Source: a virus. From it: a DNA stretch of 20,277 nt. Each line of letters opens with the position of its first letter. The stretch's first letter is position 1. A program made the position numbers and the translations under genes. The stretch spans positions 1 to 20,277 of IMG/VR virus record IMGVR_UViG_3300006190_000024. One strand, 5' to 3'. The notes below the pieces were generated by a model that was given only the letters and a program-made list of their open reading frames with translations, did not search any database and was not told the DNA's origin. Positions 1 to 7,134 of the stretch are shown here, in pieces.

Positions 1-912
1 ACAGCTGACACTCGCCAGCTTCTTTCAGAGAGCGGCTTTGATGAATTTCCGTTTATGGTTACGCGCTTTGTAAAAGACAGCGTTTCAACGTATGGCCGCA
101 GTCCCGCGATGAATGCGCTGCCAGATACGAAGATGCTAAACAAAATGTCAGAAACCACTATCCGTGCGGCGCAAAAGCAAATCGATCCGCCCCTCATGGT
201 TCCTGACGATGGCTTTATGTTACCTGTTCGGACAACCCCAGGAGCTCTAAACTTCTATCGCTCTGGAACCCGTGACCGCCTTGAGCCTTTACAGATTGGC
301 GCAAACAACCCGCTCGGCCTAAACATGGAAGAGCAGCGGCGGAACGCGATCCGCCAGGCTTTCTTTGTAGATCAACTGTTGATGTCCAATGGCCCTGCCA
401 TGACAGCAACAGAGGTGTTGCAGAGGAATGAGGAGAAGATGAGGCTTCTCGGACCAGTGCTCGGCAGACTCCAGGCTGAGTTACTGCAACCTTTAATCTC
501 CCGCTCCTTTGCACTGCTCCTTCGGTCTGGTCTTCTCCCGCCTGCGCCGGAGGAGCTACAAGGCCAAGACATTGATATTGAATATGTTTCTCCGCTTGCT
601 AAGGCGCAGAGAATGACAGACCTGCAATCTATGTTGCGCGGCTTTGAGGTTTTGCTTCAGATGCAGCAGATCGCTCCTGTCATGGATTACCTTGATGATG
701 ATAAGCTTGTGCAATATCTTGTTGAAACGACGGGCATTCCAGCGCGTGTTATCCGCAGCGACACAGAAGTCCAAGAGCTTCGACGCAAGCGGGCAGAGGC
801 TGAGGCAGCTCAAGCCCAGCAACAACAGGAAATGATGATTGCAGAGCAAGCACAGAAAGCAGCACCCCTGGCTAAGGTAGTATCTGATGCTAATATGAGG
901 GGGCAAGCTTGA
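1..912 (+). CDS. Portal (head-to-tail connector) protein, C-terminal part
   Basis: This is the 3' end of a podovirus portal gene, the dodecameric ring at the head vertex through which DNA is packaged and ejected. The reading frame is open from base 1, so the methionine at 55 is internal and the gene starts upstream; 303 residues are present. Recognisable portal features are the conserved stretch around YGRSPAMNALPD followed by LNKM and a DPPL motif, as in the phage head-to-tail connecting protein family (T7 gp8-like). The C-terminus is Gln/Ala/Glu-rich and probably helical. The stop TGA (910-912) overlaps the TTG start of the next gene. The family call is firm; the missing N-terminus cannot be judged. 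Confidence 0.93.
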   Translation, partial: TADTRQLLSESGFDEFPFMVTRFVKDSVSTYGRSPAMNALPDTKMLNKMSETTIRAAQKQIDPPLMVPDDGFMLPVRTTPGALNFYRSGTRDRLEPLQIGANNPLGLNMEEQRRNAIRQAFFVDQLLMSNGPAMTATEVLQRNEEKMRLLGPVLGRLQAELLQPLISRSFALLLRSGLLPPAPEELQGQDIDIEYVSPLAKAQRMTDLQSMLRGFEVLLQMQQIAPVMDYLDDDKLVQYLVETTGIPARVIRSDTEVQELRRKRAEAEAAQAQQQQEMMIAEQAQKAAPLAKVVSDANMRGQA

Positions 913-1133
913 ATAAAGTAAAAGAATTAAAGCTGGCCTATCGTCGGACATTTCTGACTGATGACGGTGAACAGGTTCTAGGTGATCTCAAGAAGCGCTT
1001 TAGCTTTGAGACAACCACTTTCGTTTCTGGCGATCCACATCAATCAGCGTTTGCAGAGGGTCAACGAGCAGCAGTGCTTACTATCGTCAGAATGTTGGCC
1101 GAAGAACGCAGCCCCGAACAGGAAAACCAATGA
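909..1133 (+). CDS. Bbp19-family small phage protein
   Basis: A 74-residue protein between portal and scaffold. The pattern FLTDDGEQVLGDL, then FVSGDPHQSAFAEGQR, then a hydrophobic helix ending in RML matches my memory of the Bbp19 family, named after a Bordetella phage BPP-1 gene in a comparable place. Its molecular role is unknown to me; position suggests head assembly or DNA packaging. The start is TTG at 909, overlapping the portal TGA as TTGA, with a strong GAGGGGG ribosome site at 897-903 and a 5-nt spacer. No ATG start in this frame would preserve the conserved N-terminus. The gene ends in an ATGA overlap with the scaffold gene, so all three are probably translationally coupled. Confidence 0.85.
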   Translation: MNKVKELKLAYRRTFLTDDGEQVLGDLKKRFSFETTTFVSGDPHQSAFAEGQRAAVLTIVRMLAEERSPEQENQ

Positions 1134-1996
1134 TCGAAGAGACAACCCTAGACGCAGGATCTCAAGAAGTAGCAGAACCAGCTGTAATTGCGACAGCTGC
1201 GGCTGAACCCGTTGCCGCCCCACAGGCTCCGATAGCAGCAGAGCCTGCAAGCGCATCAATTAGCTGGCTGGAAGGTCTTCCAGAGGAATTGCGCAACGAG
1301 CCTTCCTTGCGAAATTTCACTGATTCCGCCACGCTTGCTAAAAGTTACGTCCATGCCCAGCGCATGATAGGCGCAGATAAGGTTGCGCTTCCAGGCAAGT
1401 CGGCAACAGATGATGAATGGCGTAATGTTTACCAAAAGCTAGGCGCTCCCGACGATCCAAACCAGTATGAGTTGGAGCAAACGGATGTTTTTGATGAGAT
1501 GTCTTTTGACGCCTTTAAAAACAAGGCTTATGAGATCGGCTTGTCCAACAAGCAGGCTAAAGAAATCGCGGGCCTTTACGAAAGCCAGGTTAGCACTGGC
1601 CGTGAAGCTATGGCCCAGCGTGCAGAAGAGGCTCGATTTGGCGGTGAGCAAGAGCTGCGCCAAGAGTTTGGTCAATATTTCGAGCAGCGTCTAGGTCAGG
1701 CGCAAGCAGCGGCCCGTACAGTTATGGGCGACACTGCAATCTTTGATGAAATTCAACTAGCAGACGGGCGCTCCCTGGGAGATCACCCTGCTATTATTAG
1801 AACATTTTCCCGTATAGCAGAAATGCTTGGGGAAGACGGTTTAGTTGGGGAACCAACTGAAGTTGTTATGAGTTCGCAAGATGCAAAACAACTCATTTCA
1901 GAGCATATGCGGCCTAATACGCCGTTTACGATTGCTGGACACCCAGAGCATGACATGGCAGTTGCCGAAGTCTTGCGCTTGCGTGGCTATGTATAG
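1130..1996 (+). CDS. Capsid assembly scaffolding protein
   Basis: A 288-residue acidic protein between the portal group and the capsid gene, the usual place of podovirus scaffolds (T7 gp9-like), which guide procapsid assembly and then leave. Residues 1-40 are a low-complexity Ala/Glu/Pro segment. The family-typical part follows: a WLEGLPEELRNEPSLRNF segment, a YVHAQRMIG helix, and LGAPDDPNQYEL. The remainder is predicted helical and rich in Gln, Ala and Glu. The start overlaps the previous stop as ATGA (1130-1133), with AGGA at 1120-1123. The assignment rests on motif memory and position. Confidence 0.87.
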   Translation: MIEETTLDAGSQEVAEPAVIATAAAEPVAAPQAPIAAEPASASISWLEGLPEELRNEPSLRNFTDSATLAKSYVHAQRMIGADKVALPGKSATDDEWRNVYQKLGAPDDPNQYELEQTDVFDEMSFDAFKNKAYEIGLSNKQAKEIAGLYESQVSTGREAMAQRAEEARFGGEQELRQEFGQYFEQRLGQAQAAARTVMGDTAIFDEIQLADGRSLGDHPAIIRTFSRIAEMLGEDGLVGEPTEVVMSSQDAKQLISEHMRPNTPFTIAGHPEHDMAVAEVLRLRGYV

Positions 1997-2126
1997 TGGA
2001 TAACCGCAAGGCCCACGCCGACAAGCTTGTGTGTCAAGCGGATTATCTGCCCTAAGCAGCAGCAAGGCCCCCATAGGGATAACCAAGCGCGGCAATTTTA
2101 ACTGTAACCAAAGCAAGGAGAGACAA
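1997..2126 (+). promoter_or_regulatory. Structured leader upstream of the capsid gene
   Basis: This 130-nt gap is one of the few real intergenic spaces in the window. GATAACCGC (1999-2007) can pair with GCGGATTATC (2038-2047) with one bulged base, enclosing the 10-base palindrome ACAAGCTTGT (2021-2030). CCCTA (2050-2054) can pair with TAGGG (2074-2078). GGATAACC occurs at 1998-2005 and 2077-2084, and CAAGGCCC at 2007-2014 and 2063-2070, so the two halves share direct repeats. No T-run follows any stem, and I recognise neither a sigma-70 nor a T7-type promoter. The region ends in a strong Shine-Dalgarno (AAGGAG) before the capsid ATG. A regulatory or RNA-processing role is inference. Confidence 0.4.
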
Positions 2127-2987
2127 ATGTCTTCTCAAATTACCACAGCTTTTGTCAATCAGTTTTCCGCAAACATCCAAATGCTGGCACAGCAAATGGG
2201 TTCTCTGCTGCGCAACGCAGTAGATGTGGAAAGCGTCAATGGCGAGAAAGCTTTCTTTGATCAAGTGGGTGCGGCTGCGGCTGTCCTACGAACCTCGCGC
2301 CACGCCGATACGCCTATTGTGGACACTCCGCATAGCCGCCGGATGGTAACAATGTCTGACTATGAGTACGCTGACTTGATCGATGATCAGGACAAAGTGC
2401 GTTTGCTCGTTGATCCGACTTCAACATACAGTCGTGCTGCTGCCGCAGCTATGGGCCGCGCAATGGATGATGTTATCCTTTCTGCTGCTCTTGGCACAGC
2501 CCAGACAGGTAAAGACGGTTCATCAACAACATCATTGCCATCAAGCCAAAAGATTGGACACGCATCTGCTGGTTTGACCCTTGCTAAGTTGATTGAAGCT
2601 AAAGAAAAACTTGATAGCGGCAACGTCGATCCTTCGATTACGCGCAATATCGTTGTTTCTCCAAAGCAAGTCAGTGACCTGCTGAACAACACAACTGTAA
2701 CTTCAAGCGACTACAACACTGTCAAAGCTTTGGCGATGGGTGAGATCAACACATTTGTTGGCTTTAACTTCATTGTTTCAAACCGCTTGGCTGTGGACAG
2801 TAACTCTGATCGTCGAGTGATTGCGTTTGCAACAGACGGCATCAAGTGCGCCATTGGCAAAGAGCCATCAGCACGCATTGATGAACGTGCAGACAAGTCC
2901 TATGCGACTCAGGTGTACTATTGTCAGAGTGTCGGCGCGACGCGGATGGAAGAGTCCAAAGTCGTTGAAATCGCTTGTAACGAATAA
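2127..2987 (+). CDS. Major capsid protein (HK97-fold, Phage_capsid_2-like)
   Basis: A 286-residue major head protein. It opens with SSQITTAFVNQFSANIQMLAQQ, continues with a Met-Ser-Asp-Tyr-Glu-Tyr-Ala-Asp segment, and has an Ala-rich backbone helix (SRAAAAAMGRAMDD). Its C-terminal part contains IAFATDGIKCAIGKEP and VYYCQSVGATRMEE, all typical of the Phage_capsid_2 group of podovirus capsids. The ATG at 2127 is chosen because AAGGAG lies just upstream and the N-terminus matches the family. An in-frame GTG at 2031 would add 32 residues of unconvincing sequence read from the structured leader. The gene is the classic high-expression gene of the late operon and has one of the best ribosome sites here. 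Confidence 0.93.
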   Translation: MSSQITTAFVNQFSANIQMLAQQMGSLLRNAVDVESVNGEKAFFDQVGAAAAVLRTSRHADTPIVDTPHSRRMVTMSDYEYADLIDDQDKVRLLVDPTSTYSRAAAAAMGRAMDDVILSAALGTAQTGKDGSSTTSLPSSQKIGHASAGLTLAKLIEAKEKLDSGNVDPSITRNIVVSPKQVSDLLNNTTVTSSDYNTVKALAMGEINTFVGFNFIVSNRLAVDSNSDRRVIAFATDGIKCAIGKEPSARIDERADKSYATQVYYCQSVGATRMEESKVVEIACNE

Positions 2988-2999
2988 GGAAACTGAACA

Positions 3000-3461
3000 A
3001 TGGGTACTGTATATTCCGCACAACGCACCAACTCACGCGCCACTCCGGCAGTGATGAACCAAGCTAATGAGCTTAGTGGACGTGTCCGCATAGCTTATGG
3101 CACATACGAAGCAGCAAGTTTGGCTCAAAACGACATCATCGAGATGTTTATTTTGCCAGATGGCGCTCGCTTGCTAGAAGGCTCCCTTGCGCATGACGCG
3201 CTTGGTGGCTCAACAACACTTTCTGTCGGTCACGCCGCGTATACTAACGCTGCTGGTACTGCTGTCTCTGCTGCTGCTGCTGCCTACAAGGCTGCTGCTG
3301 CATCTACGGGCGCACAGAAAATTGACATTCTCGCAACGCTTGCGCTGGGTTCCGGCTCAGAGTTAAGCACAAATGAGAATGGCGCTCCCGTAACAGTGAC
3401 GCTCGGTGGCGCTGCTGGCACTGGAACTATTGAGCTAGCCATCAAGTATGTGTTAGACTAA
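3000..3461 (+). CDS. Small head protein, possibly capsid decoration or stabilisation
   Basis: A 153-residue protein beginning 12 nt after the capsid stop, with AAGGAA (2988-2993) as ribosome site. The sequence suggests a compact beta-rich fold: an N-terminal arm, a hydrophobic segment around IIEMFILPDGARLLEGSL, and a beta-rich end (VTVTLGGAAG, then ELAIKYVLD). An Ala-rich insert at about residues 80-101 is encoded by a GCT-repeat-like tract. Proteins of this type often follow the capsid gene in marine podoviruses, and a decoration or cement role is plausible from position. I do not recognise a named family, so the function is inference. Confidence 0.6.
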   Translation: MGTVYSAQRTNSRATPAVMNQANELSGRVRIAYGTYEAASLAQNDIIEMFILPDGARLLEGSLAHDALGGSTTLSVGHAAYTNAAGTAVSAAAAAYKAAAASTGAQKIDILATLALGSGSELSTNENGAPVTVTLGGAAGTGTIELAIKYVLD

Positions 3462-3464
3462 TAA

Positions 3465-3492
3465 GAGCGGGGGCGGCTTGTCGCCCCCTCTC
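3465..3492 (+). terminator. GC-rich hairpin after the head genes (T-phi-like position)
   Basis: GAG-C-GGGGGCG (3465-3475) pairs with CGCCCCC-T-CTC (3482-3492) around a 6-nt loop: ten base pairs with one internal C/T mismatch. It starts 3 nt after the stop of the small head protein gene and ends before the ribosome site of tail tube A. T7 has its late terminator T-phi in the equivalent place, between genes 10 and 11. The tract after the stem is CCTTATGG, not a clear U-run, so termination would be weak, or the stem may instead protect the 3' end of the capsid message. Confidence 0.6.
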
Positions 3493-3509
3493 CCTTATGG
3501 AGATAGCAG

Positions 3510-4115
3510 ATGACCAGCGTTGTAGATATTGCCAATTACGCCCTAAACTCTTTAGGTGCTTCTAACATTACGTCCCTCGGCGAGAACAGTAAGCCAGCCC
3601 GTATTGTTAATCAGCGTTACGAAGCTGTGCGAGACAGCGTTTTTCGGTCTCACCCCTGGAATTGTTTGATACAAAGAGCGGAGCTTGCGCAAGAGACTGA
3701 CGCCCCTATTTATGGGTACGCTTATCAGTACGCTCTTCCCTCTGACCCATATTGCCTGCGTGTGCTACAGTTTAGCAATGGGTCAATGACTTACCCTTAC
3801 GACAATATGCGCAGCAGCAGTAACACGCCAGTTTTCATCATTGAAGGCCGTAAGCTTTTGACAGATGAAGGCACGGTAAAGATTAAGTACGTTGCACGTA
3901 TTACAGATCCCCAACAGTATGATGCTGGACTAATCGAGGTTCTGGCCTCGCGCTTGGCCTATGAGGTTTCATATGCGGTTACGGGATCAACAACTGTTCG
4001 CCAGATTGCAGCGGCAGATTTTGACCGCAAGCTAAAAGCTGCTCGTTTTGAGGATGCTACAGAAGGCGCGCCGGAGCGGATTGAGGCAAGCGACTTTATA
4101 GAAGCGAGGTTCTAA
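3510..4115 (+). CDS. Tail tubular protein A (T7 gp11-like)
   Basis: A 201-residue tail tube A protein, the ring that attaches to the portal and links head to tail. The N-terminus VVDIANYALNSLGA, the N-Q-R-Y-E-A-V-R-D motif followed by a hydrophobic H-P-W-N-C segment, and the YQYALPSDPYCLRVL segment are characteristic of the gp11-like family. Length is in the normal range. GGAG at 3499-3502 serves the ATG at 3510. The gene abuts tail tube B with no gap (TAA directly followed by ATG), as in other podoviruses. Confidence 0.92.
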   Translation: MTSVVDIANYALNSLGASNITSLGENSKPARIVNQRYEAVRDSVFRSHPWNCLIQRAELAQETDAPIYGYAYQYALPSDPYCLRVLQFSNGSMTYPYDNMRSSSNTPVFIIEGRKLLTDEGTVKIKYVARITDPQQYDAGLIEVLASRLAYEVSYAVTGSTTVRQIAAADFDRKLKAARFEDATEGAPERIEASDFIEARF

Positions 4116-6119
4116 ATGGCTCGTTCCTCACTAGCCCTTAGCACCTTTACATCTGGCGAGATCTCCCCACGACTTGAGGGGCGCATAGATATTGAAAAGT
4201 ATCGCTCTGGGCTTTCAGATTTAACGAACATGGTCGTGCAACCTCACGGCGGCTTGACCCGTAGGCCAGGCACAGAATACTTGGGCGCGGTTAAAGATAG
4301 TTCTGTAAAAACACGGCTAATCCCGTTCCAGTTTAAAACCTCCGACACCTACATTTTGGAGTTCGGCCACCAGTACATGCGGGTTTTTCGCAATGGATTG
4401 CAGGTTTTACTAGGCTCTGCAAAAACCATTACTGCTGCAACCAAAGCAAACCCCGCCGTTATAACCAGCAATAGCCACGGATACAGCAATGGAGATGAGA
4501 TCTATCTAGCTGGTGTGGGTGGAATGACTGAGCTAAACGGTCGCAATTACATTGTAGCAAACGTATCGACAAATACTTACTCGCTAAAAGATCTGTTTGG
4601 CAACAACATAAACTCAACCAATTACACAACCTACACCTCTGGTGGGGCCACTGACGAGATATATGAAATAGCAACGCCATACGCTTCGGCTGATGTATTC
4701 AATTTACGGTTCGCCCAATCTGCTGATGTTATGTATTTCGCTCATCCAAGCTACGCAATCAGAACGCTTTCCCGCACTAATCACAATGCTTGGACGTTTG
4801 CGACTCCTACTATTAACGAAAATAGTACGCCGACTTTAACCAGTTCTAACAATTACCCTAGCGTTGTTACTTTCTTTGAACAGCGTTTAGTTTTTGCGGC
4901 AACGAACAATAACCCTCAAACCATTTGGTTTTCCAAGAATGCTGATTATTTAAATTTTACAACAGGAACTTCTGCCGACAACGCCCTGATCTACACCATT
5001 GCGTCCAATCAAGTAAACAGTATCCGCTACCTCTCAGCAACGCGGGTACTTACGATTGGCACCTCTGGCGGCGAATACGTTCTGACAACTACCAATAACG
5101 GCCCGATTACCCCAACAACTACGCAGATCCGCAAGTATTCAAACTACGGCTCGGCCAATATCGAGCCTGTGCAGGTTGCTGATGTGACGCTTTTCTTGCA
5201 GCGCGGCAACCGAAAGATCCGTGAGTTTAAGTATATTGGCGAGGTAGACACAGCCGGATACCAGGCACCAGATATTACCGTTCTTGCAGAGCATATCACT
5301 AAAGGCGGCGTTGAGGGCTTTGCTTACCAGCAAGAGCCTGAGAACATTGTCTGGTGTGTGCGCAGTGATGGCACCCTTCTGGGCCTAACGTATCGCCGCG
5401 AGGAGTCTGTGGTCGCCTGGCATAAGCATGTCATTGGTGGGGCATTTGGTAGTGGTCAAGCCATTGTTGAAAGCATTTCAACGCTTCCTACCGACACAGG
5501 CAACGATGAACTTTACATGATTGTTAAAAGAACAATTGACGGTCAGACAATGCGATACGTTGAGGTTATGAAAAACTTTGACTTTGGAAGCACCACAACT
5601 TCTGCATTCTTTGTTGATAGCGGTCTTTCTTATGCGGGTTCTGCTGTGTCTGGGTTCAGTGCGTTGTACCACCTAGAGGGCGATGATGTTTCGATCCTGG
5701 CTAACGGTGCAAGCCACCCTGATAAAACTGTATCTAACGGGGCAATCTCCTTGGACTTTTCCGCTACAAGCGCGGCAATTGGGTATGGCTACACATCAAG
5801 TATGCAGACGCTGCGCATAGAAAGCGGATCTCAAGATGGCATTTCTCAGGGCAAGCCTAAAAGAATTCACGGCATTACAATGCGTTTGTTTGAAACTGTT
5901 GGCGTCGAGATCGGGAATGATGCTGGCGAAATAGATCGTGTATTCTTTCGAGATAGCTCAATGGATATGGACGTTGCTGTGCCTTTATTCACCGGCGATA
6001 AAGATATTGAATTTCAAGGTGGGTTTGAGGACGATGATAGGATATACTTACAACAAACGCAGCCGCTCCCACTAACTGTGTTGGCGCTGTATCCACGCAT
6101 GAACACGTTCGACAAATGA
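4116..6119 (+). CDS. Tail tubular protein B / nozzle (T7 gp12-like) with FCCH-like insert
   Basis: A 667-residue tail nozzle protein that closes the tube below tail tube A. The N-terminus (FTSGEISPRLEGRIDIEKY, then a GGLTRRPGTEY motif and FQFKTSDTYILEFG) is diagnostic for gp12-like proteins. Residues about 102-185 are an inserted domain with an AATKANPAVIT start, HGYSNGDEIYL, GMTELNGRNY and a YTSGGA end; databases often label this pattern as an E1 FCCH-like domain in phage proteins, probably a surface beta-barrel here. The rest is beta-rich. The ribosome site GAGG is at 4106-4109, inside the preceding gene. The stop overlaps the next start as ATGA. Confidence 0.92.
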   Translation: MARSSLALSTFTSGEISPRLEGRIDIEKYRSGLSDLTNMVVQPHGGLTRRPGTEYLGAVKDSSVKTRLIPFQFKTSDTYILEFGHQYMRVFRNGLQVLLGSAKTITAATKANPAVITSNSHGYSNGDEIYLAGVGGMTELNGRNYIVANVSTNTYSLKDLFGNNINSTNYTTYTSGGATDEIYEIATPYASADVFNLRFAQSADVMYFAHPSYAIRTLSRTNHNAWTFATPTINENSTPTLTSSNNYPSVVTFFEQRLVFAATNNNPQTIWFSKNADYLNFTTGTSADNALIYTIASNQVNSIRYLSATRVLTIGTSGGEYVLTTTNNGPITPTTTQIRKYSNYGSANIEPVQVADVTLFLQRGNRKIREFKYIGEVDTAGYQAPDITVLAEHITKGGVEGFAYQQEPENIVWCVRSDGTLLGLTYRREESVVAWHKHVIGGAFGSGQAIVESISTLPTDTGNDELYMIVKRTIDGQTMRYVEVMKNFDFGSTTTSAFFVDSGLSYAGSAVSGFSALYHLEGDDVSILANGASHPDKTVSNGAISLDFSATSAAIGYGYTSSMQTLRIESGSQDGISQGKPKRIHGITMRLFETVGVEIGNDAGEIDRVFFRDSSMDMDVAVPLFTGDKDIEFQGGFEDDDRIYLQQTQPLPLTVLALYPRMNTFDK

Positions 6120-6556
6120 TAGCAGCAACACTTACCAGGGCCCATATTTTGCATGTAGCTAAGAACGCCCCCAAAGAGAATGACACCAACATTGGCTTGG
6201 TGCTTTCTAGCCTTAATATGTTCGCGGCTCCTGGTCGCGGTCTGGCTTTTCTCGGTGAGGGCAATGTCTACGCCGTAACAGGATTAGCGCCAATGTGGGA
6301 CGGTGTGGCTGAAGCTTGGTTTATTCCGACAAAAGACATGCAGAAAAAAAAGATCCAGACAATACGCTTAGTTCGACGTGAGCTTGATGCGGCCATACAG
6401 CGCTTAAAGTTACGCAGGGTTCAAGCTGCGGTTCGTTCCGACTTTGTGGGGGCGCACAAGCTTGCAAAGTTCCTGGGCTTTGAAAGCGAAGGCTTGATGA
6501 AAAAGTACGGGCCTGACGGGCTTGACTATGAAAGGTACGCCAAATGGACCCTATGA
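6116..6556 (+). CDS. GNAT-like protein in the T7 gp13 position
   Basis: A 146-residue protein with an acyltransferase-like outline. Its C-terminal LGFESEGLMKKYGPDGLDY (about 119-137) resembles the last strand and loop of GNAT N-acetyltransferases, and a central segment (AEAWFIPTKDMQKKKIQTIRLVRRELDA) fits the strand-helix core, though I cannot confirm the acetyl-CoA-binding loop. In T7-like phages the comparable gene 13 acts in virion assembly and is similarly GNAT-like; whether any enzyme activity remains is unknown. The start overlaps the tail tube B stop (ATGA) and has no strong ribosome site, so translation is probably coupled. An A8 run lies at 6344-6351. Confidence 0.75.
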   Translation: MIAATLTRAHILHVAKNAPKENDTNIGLVLSSLNMFAAPGRGLAFLGEGNVYAVTGLAPMWDGVAEAWFIPTKDMQKKKIQTIRLVRRELDAAIQRLKLRRVQAAVRSDFVGAHKLAKFLGFESEGLMKKYGPDGLDYERYAKWTL

Positions 6557-7122
6557 CATTATTGGGAGTCGGCCAAGCTGGACTATCCCTGCTCGGCGGG
6601 GTCAACGCCCAATCTGCGGCTAATCGTGCAGCCGCCGCGCAACAGCGCATAGGTGAGTTTAACGCAAGTGTCATTGAGCGCGATATAAACCTGCTGGAAA
6701 ACCAACGCACGATAATCAACAATAACGCGCTTATCTCCAACACTCGGAAGCGGGTGCAGTTCCGCAAGGTGCAGGGCGAGGTTGTTGCAAACTTCGCATA
6801 CGCGGGGATTGATATTGCGCAGGGTACGCCAATGCAGGTGCTGCGTGAAAACGCGCGAGAGCTTGAGTATGAGATAACGGTTGATAAGTTTAACAACTAC
6901 GTCACGAATATGCAGATTAACGACCAGCAAGAAGACACAAGACTGACTGCGCAGATGTCACGCATGGAGGCTGGCGCTGGTGCTGCTGCAATGAGGGCGC
7001 AAGGTTCGGCAAGTTTGATCTCAAGTTTTGGAGAGGCTGCTAAGATGGGGTACTCTAGCGGTATCTTTACGCCAACAACTGCGATGACACGATCCGATCG
7101 CCCCCAAGTAAGACCATTTTAA
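6544..7122 (+). CDS. Internal virion protein B (T7 gp14-like)
   Basis: A 192-residue protein that begins with a hydrophobic, glycine-rich segment (LLGVGQAGLSLLGGV), followed by Ala/Gln/Asn-rich helix and a conserved-looking core around VQGEVVANFAYAGIDIAQGTP and ELEYEITVDKFNNYVTNMQ. This outline is typical of the small podovirus core protein that is ejected to form an envelope channel. The ATG at 6544 is preferred because AAAGG (6531-6535) sits 8 nt upstream; an alternative ATG at 6553 would give an ATGA overlap with the previous stop and lose three residues. The assignment is by sequence pattern and gene order. Confidence 0.85.
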   Translation: MDPMTLLGVGQAGLSLLGGVNAQSAANRAAAAQQRIGEFNASVIERDINLLENQRTIINNNALISNTRKRVQFRKVQGEVVANFAYAGIDIAQGTPMQVLRENARELEYEITVDKFNNYVTNMQINDQQEDTRLTAQMSRMEAGAGAAAMRAQGSASLISSFGEAAKMGYSSGIFTPTTAMTRSDRPQVRPF

Positions 7123-7134
7123 CGGAGCTGGCAA

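Noticed and set aside
2031-2126. Longer capsid start at GTG 2031
   Set aside because: The added 32 residues read from the structured leader do not look like a capsid N-terminus, while the ATG at 2127 has a strong AAGGAG site.
6321-6896. Antisense open frame of 191 codons over the GNAT-like and gp14-like genes
   Set aside because: Two convincing family genes occupy the + strand here, and the antisense product shows no recognisable pattern.
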